The position numbers were made by a program, and so were the translations under genes. The notes beneath the pieces are model-generated. The model was given only the letters and a program-made list of their open reading frames with translations, was not told where the DNA came from and searched no databases. Shown here piece after piece: positions 1-10,273 of a DNA stretch of 64,000 nt. Every line of letters begins with the position of its first letter. The first letter of the stretch is position 1. The stretch covers positions 2,792,673-2,856,672 of the forward strand of contig NW_019091373.1 of NCBI RefSeq assembly GCF_001949145.1, given 5' to 3'. This DNA is from Acanthaster planci. Taxonomy: Eukaryota; Echinodermata; Asteroidea; Valvatida; Acanthasteridae.

Positions 1-1843
1 TTCTGATAAATTACATTGATTGATATATATCATAAATTAAACGGAGTCAATATCCCACGGTGACAGGCGAATTCGTGTCGCAAGTCTAACTGTTATTTTG
101 GGGGCGTCAGCGGTGACCACAGAGCTAGGCTTATCGGCAGTCGCGCGCGGAAACTGCAACACTGGATGCTAACGTCCGAACGTAGGAAACCTCGGCTTCA
201 TTTATACAAACCAACTGCCAATGGCGTCGATCGACTGAACGTTGGCAGGCCAACGTCCAAATTTTGACCATTTTACCAACATCAGTGCAACGCCGGAAAT
301 ACCACTACGAACTTCCGACGATTGCCGACGTCGGTCCAACGTATCAATGCTAGCTGGTATGAACTTGCAAACCATGGAGGAAGGACACAGAAGGAGTTAC
401 AACTCTGGCACATCAAAGTGCTCGATGATCATCGCCGCCCGGTCAGACCATGGAGGAAGGAAAACAGAAGGAGAGAGCACAAATCGACTTCAAATGGACA
501 GTGGTGGTCGCCGCAATCGTAAAAACAACGGTGGTCGCTCCCAATGAGCCTCTTATGTAAACACCTCCCTAATTCAATTTTCGCGCGGTCGAGCAGCTGT
601 CACTAGGAATCATGGGAAGGATTTTGCCTTATCACTTGCGCGCATGCGTATATCTAGGAATACTACATCCAACATGGCTGCCTACGGACCGGAAGACTTT
701 GTTAACGGTGATTTTGATTTTTAAGGTACGAACAATAGTCACATTCCTGATTATTGCCTGCAGCTTAGCCGGACAAGTGGGGCCAGTAATATCGTAACAA
801 TATTTGTGGTGTTTTCTTTGGAATTAACTACAACTTGTCGCAGTGACCAGGAAACAAAGAAAAAAATGTCTAACATTAGATTTATTTTTGTCGTTTGGTA
901 TATCTAAGGATTTTGATGCCCTTTTCCATTATCCATGTATGTTTATAATTTTATTTTGTTACTTCAAAACATCAGTTTTCAAAGCCTTTTTGTACGAGTT
1001 TGGCTAAGACTGGCCAACAACATGTTGAACATCACAGGACGAAAAACAAAATGCGCTGTTTCACTGATCGCAGGGAGTGATCATGAGATCTCATAAAATA
1101 CCTTTATGTATAAATTCCATAATAAAAACGATTCAAATAAAACTCAAAATCTTACAAACAGCTTGGCTATTTATTCCCAAAAGAAGTCCAGAAGAAAGCG
1201 TTCGATAAGGGCAACAACTGCACATGAACACTTTGGGTAACCTAAGGGTGCAGTGTCCCAATTCAAGGAAATTTCTTCGCCAGGCCGAGGCGCACAAAAA
1301 GTACCCCTACAGATTCTTTCTAAAAGAGGGATCTGCCAGTTTGAGCCAAGAAATAGTGGGATTGTGTCAGTATGGCCCAGAAACATCTCTGTAGATTCAG
1401 GGGCACCCATCTTGGGGCAATGCAGACGTCACAAATGTGGTTGAAAATTTGTCAGAAGGGCCCCCAGAAGATGAGGGATGTCATTTGAAAAATGGCCGCT
1501 GAGAAGACTTGGGAACATTCGCTTTTCTGGGGTTGAGTTTGTTTTGGGCTGATAATTAAAAAAATTCATTGGTTAACCTACTAAAAATTGAAAATCAAAT
1601 GAAATCTGAAGGACCAAACAACCCCCCTTTTTGAGAGGCTCAAGTACTTCGGTTGCCTGCCATGGGGCTCCACTGCAAACTTGGTTGATTTTACACTATT
1701 TTCAACGGAGCTTGAACTGGTTCAGTGCACCCCTCACGTTGGCCCAACACATCACCCCGCACAGCTCAACCAAGGCATAGATCTGGGTCAAGGATATAAG
1801 GCCACCGCTTGACCTGCATGGTGAACATGTACAGGCATGTACA
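1..1843. other. Region without recognised gene
   Basis: I see no conserved coding sequence here. The open frames at 242-547 and 1171-1444 have composition typical of chance ORFs and match no family I recognise. The first 600 bases are richer in CpG than the rest and end in a promoter-like patch, annotated separately. From about 800 onward the sequence is AT-rich and unremarkable. Confidence 0.5.
560..727 (+). promoter_or_regulatory. Possible CpG-type promoter and short first exon
   Basis: Bases 638-648 read GCGCGCATGCG, which resembles the NRF1 site. Bases 672-683 (ACATGGCTGCC context) resemble a YY1-type site overlapping a start codon, as seen in some housekeeping promoters. The ATG at 674 opens a 16-codon frame (MAAYGPEDFVNGDFDF) that stops at TAA 722-724, directly before a donor-like AAG|GTACGA at 726. 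No downstream exon was recognised, so this may be a dead promoter, a leader with a tiny ORF, or chance. Confidence 0.2.
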
Positions 1844-2530
1844 TGTAGCACGGAAAATGGCACCCTAAACTAAGTCGGAATAAACAAAAAAACAAAACAG
1901 AATTTGGGGAACTCGCTAAAATAAAAACTTCAAATTTGATCGGATAGAGAGGAGTCGCAAGGAAAATTAGGTGAGGGCAGACGACAGCAAATTTTATAGA
2001 AAGGAGGAGAAAAAAAAATGAAATTCCAAAATTTATTGCTTAGGGGCAATGCTCAACCAAACAACGCTTTAAAAAAAGGAATTGTTTAACAACAAACTCA
2101 ATCAAACTGGTGATCTAAAAAAATTGAAGAACCAGTGTGATGTCTGGACAGAATGGGACTAGATTAACTTTGATCTTAAAAAAAATGCACTTAATGAAAC
2201 TACGTCAAACTACAACAAAATTAGATGCCAATGAAACTTTGCTGGTCAAAAGAAATAGGAGCGTGGATTCAACAAAATTTAAAGTCAAGCAAATACAAGC
2301 AAAAAAAAAAAAAGAATGAATTTCAACAAAAAACGAAAACCTAACCACAAGCAAAACTAGAAAAAACCGAAAGCCAACACAGCATATAAGAGGTTTGCAA
2401 AACAATAAACACAACAGCTTTCGCAACCGAATAAAACGGCAGACTAAGCGAGAGGCAGAAAACTCATAAAAATGTGGTGTGTGCTCTTCACTGCCAGTCT
2501 GCAAACTGAGTGGGTCTAGAAGGAATGCTG
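1844..2530 (-). repeat. LTR (3' LTR of the minus-strand element)
   Basis: This repeat starts TGTAGCACGGAAAATGGCAC and ends GGTCTAGAAGGAATGCTG on the plus strand, and matches 6405-7091 almost throughout. Differences are mostly short indels in A-runs and a roughly 10-bp insertion near 2370. It lies downstream of the integrase remnant in the element's own orientation. Confidence 0.9.
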
Positions 2531-2645
2531 GTTGTTCGTCCTCTGAAGAAGAATCCCCTGCACTGCTATTGGTGACCTTGGATCGTGCGCGGCCTCGGAA
2601 AGTCGCACGTCTCCTTGATGAAGCTGCCAGGCTGTCAAAGGAGTC

Positions 2646-3272
2646 TTAAGCTTCCTCCAGCGCATTCTTCTCGAGGTCTGCATCCCCTGATGAGCTGTGG
2701 CCCATCTCAGAATCCTTGAAGCCATCTGGTAGTGGGACTACAGGTACGCCTACCGCCGTGTCAGTCTCGTCTTGTCCAGAAGTTGAAGCTTCGGAGGGAG
2801 TCACATGGAACGGACACAACATCAGCATGTTGCGGTGCAGGGTTCTCACAACCAGGGTGCCGACTCTCTGCACAATATAAGACGGAATGCCCTGCAATTT
2901 CGGTACCACTACATGCGGGACGGCTTCCCACCGGTCCTTTAACTTCGACTTCCCTCGCTCCGACGTGTTGGCCACAAGGACTCTGTCTCCTGGTTGTAAG
3001 ACACTTTCACGCACCTTCTTGTCATACCCTGCTTTCTGTCTGGCCCTTGACTTCTCCGCAGCCTGCTGTACCTCCAGAAAGACCTTGTGCATATGCTGTC
3101 TGAGTTGCTGGACGTATGTTGAGGGACCAGGACTGCTCTGGGTCTGTCGCTGTGGCTGGACAAAGCAGGTCAACGGGTACCTTTGGTTTTTTTCAGGAAC
3201 ATCAGATGAAACGGGGAGTGTCCGGTGGACTCGTGTCTGGATGTCATGAGCCGGATGTCGAAGTTGTGTCAC
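2646..3272 (-). pseudogene. Pol: integrase C-terminal domain only
   Basis: The frame contains KAGYDKKVRESVLQPGDRVL and a following KLKDRW, the conserved SH3-like tail of gypsy integrases (QPGDRVLVAN...KLKDRWE). The HHCC zinc finger and the DDE core that should precede it are missing. An out-of-frame remnant of the post-core TGHSPFHLMF motif sits near 3205-3235, so the deletion joins the end of RNase H to the end of the integrase core. Confidence 0.85.
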
Positions 3273-3906
3273 ATCCGTCGTTTTGGATAATCTGATGGAT
3301 CTCTATCACACCATCGATGGCAGACTCATCTCGCGGAGCTTGCTGTGAAACAGGATGGGTGGAACCCGTCACTTTGGCATCTCCAGTGAGATTGGCACTC
3401 ATTACAGAGTCACCTGAAGCTTCTCTAGGGACCGACATTCTCTGATTCTTCTCATCAAGGACCTGGTTAACCTTCTCCCTAGGAATTCTCGACAGAGCAT
3501 CAGCGTTGGCGTTAGCTCTCCCCGGCCGATACACAATATTCAGGTCGAACACAGAGAGGTCGCTGACCCACCACTGGCTATGAGCATCAAGCTTGGCCTT
3601 TTTCATGACGCAGATCAACGGATTGTTATCCGTGATGGCCGTTACCTTCTGCCCATACGAATACTCTCGGAATTTCACCGTCACTGCCCAATGAAGTGCC
3701 CGAGATTCCAGCTTGTGGGCTGGATACTTCGACTCTGCCGCAGTAAGGGTTCGACTAGCGTAGGCAATCACCCTTTCTTTGCCATTTTCTTTCTGCACCA
3801 ACACGGCTCAGAGGCCATCACCTGAAGCATCGGTCTGAACAAAGAACGGCTGTTGGTAGTCGGCGAAAGCGAGGATGGGTGCCGTCGTCACCTTCTCAAT
3901 GAGTGT
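3244..3906 (-). pseudogene. Pol: RNase H
   Basis: Read from 3906 downward, the sequence shows the RNase H start FFVQTDASGDGL, a TGA in place of the usual Gly codon near 3806, then ERVIAYASRTLTAAESKYPA and the later IVYRPGRANANADALSRIP tail typical of Ty3/gypsy. The open part is 3244-3804. After residue 110 the frame becomes nondescript and runs into the deletion that removed the integrase core. Confidence 0.9.
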
Positions 3907-4560
3907 TTAGAATGCAACCTGGCAATCTGCACTCCATACGAACGGCCCATCTCTAACACCTCTCTTTCCACATATCAACCCAAACAATGGCTTGGCTATT
4001 TGGGCGTAACTCCTGATAAATCTCCTATGGTACCCAGTGAAGCCTAAGAAAGACCGGACATCCTTCTTGTTCGTAGGGGTTGGCCATCGCTTAACTACCT
4101 CAAGCTTTGCTGGATCAGTCGAAATTCCCTTCTCGGATATCACGTGCCCAAGGTAACCGACCTCCGTCTGGAACAGATGGCACTTAGAGGGCTTGAGCTT
4201 TAAGCCATGTTCCCTGAGCCTCGCGAACACCCTTTCCAATCGCTGCAAGTGTTCCTCAATGGTGGTGCTGAAGACCACAATGTCATCCAAGTAAATCAGG
4301 ACTTGAGAGTAGTTCAGGTCCCTAAAGACCATGGTCATCAACCGTTGGAAGGTCGCCGGTGCATTAGTCAAACCGAACGGCATGCGTGTGTATTCGAAGA
4401 GCCCCATCGGAGTGGTGAAGGCTGTCTTCTGGCGGTCTTGCTCTGCCATCTGCACCTGTAGGTAGCCTGAGGTCAGGTCTAGGCAGGAGAAGTACTTAGC
4501 GTTACCCAGTGCATCAAGGGATTCGGGGAACGGGATGAGCATCACGGACAGTTCTCGCAT
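3907..4560 (-). pseudogene. Pol: reverse transcriptase core
   Basis: This frame carries the RT palm: KYFSCLDLTSGYLQVQM (first catalytic Asp), FGLTNAPATFQRLM, and VLIYLDDIVVFS with the YxDD catalytic pair. Thumb and connection motifs follow (GLKLKPSKCHLF, YLGHVISEKGIS, FLGFTGYHRRFI). The domain is essentially full length apart from the frame break at its start. It ends in a stop at 3907 within FVWSADCQVAF, just before RNase H. Confidence 0.95.
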
Positions 4561-5152
4561 TCAGCTGTCGGTAATCAACACAGAGACGTATGCGACCATC
4601 CTTTTTTCGCACTGTAACAATCGGTGAGGCGAATGGGCTCTGACTTGGCTTTATAATGCCATTGGTCTTCAACTCTTCGATGTGTTCCCGCACCTCTTGG
4701 AATTGGGAGGGTGGAATTCGTCGATAAGGTAACCGAAAAGGGCGTGAATCAACAAGGGGTATCTCGTGCAGCACTGTCGAGGTGCAACCCATGTCAAGGG
4801 AGTTAGTAGAAAACACATCGTTGTTTCGGGCAAGCAGTTTCTCCACAGCTTTCCTTTCAGCTGAGGACAAAGCTGCCTCAGATAAGTCTACCTCCGGTAT
4901 TTCCTGTCCACTGTGAACTTTCTGTTCTGAGGTCACCACTCCTCCTTGGCCTGAAGGTGCCTCGCACACAGCTGTGATACATGACAGTGTGGCGACTTTC
5001 ATATTACGCCGGATGGTCACCACTTCACTCGAGGTGCTCAGGAGCTTGACCGGCGCCTTACCACCAGCCACTTCCACCAACAGTCGACCAACTGCTAGTG
5101 GCCCATCCTTTCCGCCCACCAAGGCTGTAAACTTTCTTTTCCCTGGTAACAC
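4514..5152 (-). pseudogene. Pol: protease-RT linker and RT N-terminus
   Basis: The C-terminal third holds classic gypsy RT start motifs: RRIPPSQFQEVREHIEEL, then SPFASPIVTVRKKDGRIRLC and VDYRQLNART. The upstream 120 residues are the variable linker between protease and RT. The frame runs out near DAHPVPRIP, and the catalytic part continues in a different frame at 4560, so a single-base indel separates them. Confidence 0.9.
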
Positions 5153-5256
5153 GTGGGGCTTGAGCCAAGAAAGAATCCTCTGTCCCCGGTCGAATCTTCA
5201 GTGGATGCTTCCCATTAAACCGCAAATGTCCAATCTCTCCATCTGCATGAGCAATG

Positions 5257-5730
5257 TCAGCGCCATCTGCATTTACGAATCAAAAAGCTTCGAACCTCCC
5301 CTCCTACATGGTTGTCAGCTGCTGTTTGGACTTTGTCTGGACGATCGGGGGTCAGACCGGTTTGACTAGGTGGGCATTTGCTCGATGAACCCGCTGACCG
5401 CCCTATGATCCGCAGTTTCTGCTCGTTTAACGGGACCTCCTTTGTATGGGCTTGAGCTGGTGGGAATGGAACGGTTTGGGTTGGGACCCGGGCCTCTTGG
5501 TCATTCTGTGCCACGCGTTTGGCTTGAGGGGGCACTCGACGGTCCTCGGGGCAATTCCTGTCGAGGTGTCTCATGTCTTCACAGTTGAAGCATCCTGTGT
5601 ATGGAGCCTTCTGACGTGGCTGACTCGGTACTGCGGTGGGAACACGACGGCTTCGAGATGCATCAGCCGTTGTCCGTGCTGCTGCTGGGCATTTAGAAAT
5701 CGGCCCATTGCTGCGACATGTTCCTGACAC
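5257..5730 (-). pseudogene. Gag nucleocapsid zinc knuckle
   Basis: Near residue 48 this frame has CFNCEDMRHLDRNC, a CX2CX4HX4C zinc knuckle that binds RNA in retroelement nucleocapsids. A Pro/Gln-rich tail follows. The protease should come next, but no convincing D(S/T)G active site is visible before the frame ends at 5257. The region may be deleted or too diverged. Confidence 0.75.
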
Positions 5731-5768
5731 ATTGCCTTCATTTCTTCCATCTGTTTGGACAGGAGTTG

Positions 5769-6278
5769 CTAAAAAGCAGGGGTGATGGCATCGCTTGGTG
5801 CAGGAGAAGTGGTCTCCTTCACTACTGGTGACTGTTTCTGGGGCCTCCCCTCAGTCTTCTGTTGAGGCAAACTCTGGGCAAGCTCACTCATGGTGTAAAG
5901 GGTAGTGCGCCGTCTGTCCCAGATCCAGTCCTCCAATCTGGGGCCATGCTTCTCCTTGCCATTGAATGTGGCCACACCCTTCACCTGGTGTGTTGTCAGC
6001 ATTCTTGACTGTTGACTTGGTAGCTGATAGCCATCATCATTCTTCATCGGGATGGGGTCAAAATCGGCGAGATGGAGTGGGGAGGCAGCTACTGGCTGGG
6101 GGGCTGCCATGAAATGCTGGGGCTGGTAGTCAGTCTTTCCCTTCACTGCAGGTGATTGATGGAGAAGCGGACCCTCTCCGTAGGGGTACAGTGTTAGTTG
6201 TGGAGGGGTGCTTGGTGCCATAGACATGGGCACCGACATCCTCGGTGTTTCGGCCATTGGTAATGCAAAGCTTCCCAA
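5769..6278 (-). pseudogene. Gag N-terminal part of gypsy element
   Basis: This 169-residue frame is rich in Pro, Ser, Gln and Met and lies just inside the 5' LTR, where gag is expected. The patch VATFNGKEKHGPRLEDWIWD (residues 103-122) resembles the capsid start of gypsy gags that read F(N/D)G...LE.W. The frame stops at 5769 and gag resumes in another frame at 5730. Assignment rests on position plus this short similarity. Confidence 0.6.
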
Positions 6279-6404
6279 CCTGATATACTGTGTTGGCTTA
6301 CCCTAGGAAAAAAAAACAACTGCCTCTTAACACTAAAACACCTGGCTAAGTTCCAATGGAAAATGCTCCCTACCCGGATTGTCCATCAAAAGAAAGGGAA
6401 AAAA

Positions 6405-7091
6405 TGTAGCACGGAAAAATGGCACCCTAAACTAAGTTGGAATAAACAAACAAAAAAAAAAAAAAACAGAATTTGGGAACTCGCTAAAATAAAAACTTCA
6501 AATTTGATCGGGTAGAGAGGAGTCGCAAGGAAAATTAGGTGAAGGCAGACGACCGCAAATTTTATAGAAAGGAGGGAAAAAAAAGAAATTCCAAAATTTA
6601 TTGCTTAGGGGCAATGCTCAACAGAATCCAAACAACGCTATAAAAAAAGGAATTGTTTAACCACAAACTCAATCAAACTGGTGATCTAAAACAATTGAAG
6701 AACCAGTGATGTCTGGACAGAATGGGACTAGATTAACTTTGATCTTCAAAAAATGCACTTAATGAAACTGCGTCAAACTACAACAAAATTAGATGCCAAT
6801 GAAACTTTGCTGGTCAAAAAAAATAGGAGCGTGGATTCAACAAAATTTAAAGTCAAGCAAATACAAGCAAAAAAAAAAAGAATGAATTTCAACAAAAAAA
6901 CGAAAACCTAACCACAAGCAAAACTAGAGAAAACCGGAAGCATATAAGAGGGTTGCAAAGCAATAAACACAACAGCTTTGACAACCGAGTAAAACGGCAG
7001 ACTAAGCGAGAGGCAGAAAACTCATAAAAATGTGGTGTGTGCTCCGCTTCACTGCCAGTCTGCAAACTGAGTGGGTCTAGAAGGAATGCTG
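6405..7091 (-). repeat. LTR (5' LTR of the minus-strand element)
   Basis: This is the partner of 1844-2530, with the same terminal sequences. Read on the minus strand it precedes gag. The following internal bases (6404 downward) should hold the primer-binding site, but I could not match a tRNA end with confidence. Confidence 0.9.
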
Positions 7092-10000
7092 AGCACATGG
7101 TGCTAAATCAAAGGGACTCTTTGTTCAAGGGTCTAATTACTGTAAGAATGATGTTACCTTACCAGGGGGAGGGTGTAGCTTAAAAAAGAAAATTGTTTTC
7201 GAGGGGGGAGGGAACTAAAGTTATTGTACATGTAGAAAATTACAATCATCCTCCTTACATACAGTACATGTATAAACATACTACAACTGCACCGGAGTCT
7301 CTACGTTCGGGCCAGAGGTCACCATACCATGCAGCTATTAAGCAAGCCTAGTTTCTGCCGACTACATAAAAATTTGTTGTCATCAGCGGCCTCTCAAACA
7401 CCAGAATTTAGGGCTCGAGACCGTAGCATTAGATTGGACTTCGTCCCGTAATGATGATCGTTCTGTTAATGGTCAACACATCAGAAGGGTTGCGCCCTGA
7501 GTCAGCTATAGAGAAATTGGTGGATAAAAAATACATTTTTGAGTAGGTCATAAACTGAAGTGAAATTAGTGTAAATTGAAACTGTAGCCAACTGGAAAAT
7601 AGGAAAATTTGGCCACATTTTTGGATGCGATTTTCCTGTGGTTTTTGGACAACAGTTATGATGGAGTCATTTTACCACATTTTTGACAATGAATGCCCTA
7701 AAATGAAAGATACATTCTTAAGCTGTAACAGAAGTCTACGATTTTGACAATATCGTTCTTAGCAGCAGCTGTGCACGACTTGGTCGCGCACGCAGAAACG
7801 TGCTTCATAAGTTGCGGCTGCTTTTAGTTTTGTGAAGACATGCGGACGTGGCCGGCCCGCCACAGGGCAGGGCAAGTGGACATTTCCTTTCTGATGTGGG
7901 TATCATTGTTATTAAACTTTCACCACGAAAACCAACTTTTTAATATAGCTGATTTCTAGTGTTTTTACTTTCTCAAGCTGTTATTTCATAATGTCCGACC
8001 TGACTTGATTAATATCAGGGTCAGAGCAAATCGCTGAATGAGTGATTTTGGAGTTTATATTATTAAATCTTGATCGTGAAAGGTTCACGTGTAGCGCATA
8101 TGTAGTACATGTATTGTGCTTGTTTGTGTGGAGACTCGTTGGCTAAACACCGTAGGGTGTCGATCGTTACTCCGCACACCTTTCTTTATTGTACCATGGT
8201 TATACATGTACGTGCAGTCCGGAAAGCCAAGTCCACAGTTGAACAAAAACGACCTGGTATTCGGGAAATATAAGAGTATAGGAATAAAGGAATGGGGTTA
8301 TAAAGGAATTGAATTTAGTAATGGATCACAGTTTATTGTAACAAACCTGGACACTTCATTAATCCTAACAGTCCTGAATCCTGCAATTTTAATATGATTT
8401 TGCACACACCCTAGGGAGTTAGGGTTAACCCCCAAAAGTTGACATTTGTTTATCATCACTCAAAGTCATAATTTGGGGCCGCGGAGGACATTTGATATTT
8501 CAACTTAGTATTTTCCAGACTTTTCACTCTCAAAATACATTTCTTGTACAGTATTTTAATACCTGAGTGTTCCATATATCATAACAGCATGATCAAATCA
8601 ATGGATTACGGTTGAGGCAAGACCTGATAATAAAAACCGAAAAAAAACAAAAACAAGTCGGAAATTCATTATAAAAAAGTCGGAAATCCCGTCGGGCGGT
8701 AATGATTAACAGGGAGGTAATTTTAATTGGCCTTTTGTGAAATAAACTCTGTATAATTAAGACGTTACTTTTCGATTGTCTTACTGTCCGTCTTCCTTAC
8801 ACTTGCAACCAATGTTTATGCGGGGACGATACTTTAGCTTACAAAGAAAATCCTGCATCCTAAGAAAAAAAAAATTAAAAAACAAGCAAACCAGAATGAA
8901 ATGCCTCTTTGATGCAGGGTTGGCGGTGGGTAAAATGTTATGTCTATTGTTTTCAAAAAACTGCAGTTGTGTACATGATGACTAGCATTCTGACAAGTAC
9001 GACAGGCAAGGTGTTACTTGATGACATTACACACATGTTGTTATGGAAAACAAAGTCGGGTCAGTCGGGTACACTAACGTTCGTGGCATGCATGTTTCTG
9101 ACAGCCAACAGTGTCCCAGACACAATGTGCCACGTGCATGTTAATTAAGTGACCATCTTTTGCCTTTTTTATAAATAATTTTTACGTGACTTTTTAGAAT
9201 ACAATTCAATACATTCTGTCTGATTTTGAATGTTGTACAAGTTACACAAATGATTGGAAATGTTTTTGCCAATGACGGCGTGAATTTTTTACCTGCGGGG
9301 AGTGAGAAGTTAGTGCTTAAAAGAGCTCTGTTGACGGAACTAGTCTCTCAGTTGATATGACTGACTTGTGTCATTTACGTGTGTTGATGTCAATGTTTTT
9401 ATACCACAATTTCCCTCACAAATCAAAACCTGCCTTCTTTCTACAAAATAAGACTGCAGTTGGGCGAAATATTGTCATAGTCAATCTAGTTAAGTGAGTA
9501 TAAAAGCTTAAATCTAATTCTTCTATAGAAAAGGGGGCCCCGAACTTCGCTATCCCGATATGTCCAGAAATTGAGCAGGATAAACTATTGAAGTGTGCCA
9601 ACTGTTAGACATGGGCGTAGGTTTCTTGTCACATGTGGGGGATGACTTCAGCAGAGCCTATAGTCAGTGACTTAAAAGTGGAGAGATGATTATATTTGTA
9701 ATCCTCTAGGTCAAAACGTGGGGGGATACATGCATATTCGCCATCACCTCCCCCATATCTGCCCATGCTATTAGTGTTAAGGTCTAACGTTACTTAGAAA
9801 ATACTTCGAATTTTTCAGACCATTCTTAGTCAACGTTTGTGCACAGGCTATCAAGTGACATCCATCATACCTGTTTATGGAACTGTTTCCCCAGGCATTG
9901 GGCTTGATCACTATTAATAAACTGTTCCCCCGATCATGTCTAAGTGTTCAAAAAAGGCTTGTGTTATCTCCAAAAACAAAGCCACGAGAGTTGATTTTCC

Positions 10001-10273
10001 TTCTCTACCTTTTTTCCCTTTTAGTTCGACCAGAAATTCTTACAACTGGTTTAAAAAATTCTACATGTAGGCTGCATCTAAATGTTTTAATTTTCCCTTC
10101 CCACAAATGCTTTTCTACAAAATCAGCCGCTCAGTTTTAGCGATTAGTCTTAAATTATAAAGGGAAAATTAATGATGTCTGTTGGGTCCTATGTGACGAA
10201 TTGCTGGTCACAACTATTAGAACTGTTTTGTTAAGTTGATATGTCATTCTCTTGAAGGTGATCCTATCCCAAT
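7092..10273. other. Intergenic region upstream of ASRGL1 copy 1
   Basis: I see no gene in this 3.2 kb. It is AT-rich and has several chance ORFs (8116-8397, 8776-9148, 9877-10140) with no recognisable motif. Bases about 9890-10270 resemble the flank of copy 3 (about 62570-62920), for example the word ATCATGTCTAAGTGTTC in both, so this is part of the ancestral duplication unit. The last 40 bases before the ATG (TTCTCTTGAAG|GTGATCC) are the same in all three copies and may hold a 5' UTR splice acceptor. Confidence 0.55.

Larger units (their letters stand above)
1844..7091 (-). mobile_element. Ty3/gypsy LTR retrotransposon, integrase core missing
   Basis: Two direct repeats of about 687 bp (1844-2530 and 6405-7091) flank gag-pol remnants read on the minus strand, in the Ty3/gypsy order gag, protease region, RT, RNase H, integrase. 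By eye the LTRs are more than about 90 percent identical with several small indels, so insertion is not ancient, yet pol carries at least two frame changes and one stop. Between the RNase H and the integrase C-terminus the zinc-binding and DDE catalytic domains are absent, so the copy cannot supply its own integrase. The LTR ends are not clean TG...CA and I could not fix a target-site duplication. Confidence 0.93.

Noticed and set aside
242-547. 101-residue ORF near the left edge
   Set aside because: No homology recognised; an overlapping second frame is also open, and the sequence has a low-complexity arrangement of GGA/CAA words.
2646-3249. Plus-strand ORFs at 2732-3249
   Set aside because: They are antisense shadows of the integrase C-terminal region, which has clear family motifs on the minus strand.
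6361-6404. Possible primer-binding site next to the 5' LTR of the minus-strand gypsy element
   Set aside because: No 12-18 bp match to the 3' end of a tRNA, including the TGG start, could be seen on the minus strand.
7092-7110. A target-site duplication flanking the 1844-7091 element
   Set aside because: Bases before 1844 (GTACA) and after 7091 (AGCAC) do not match, and the LTR ends themselves are uncertain by one or two bases.
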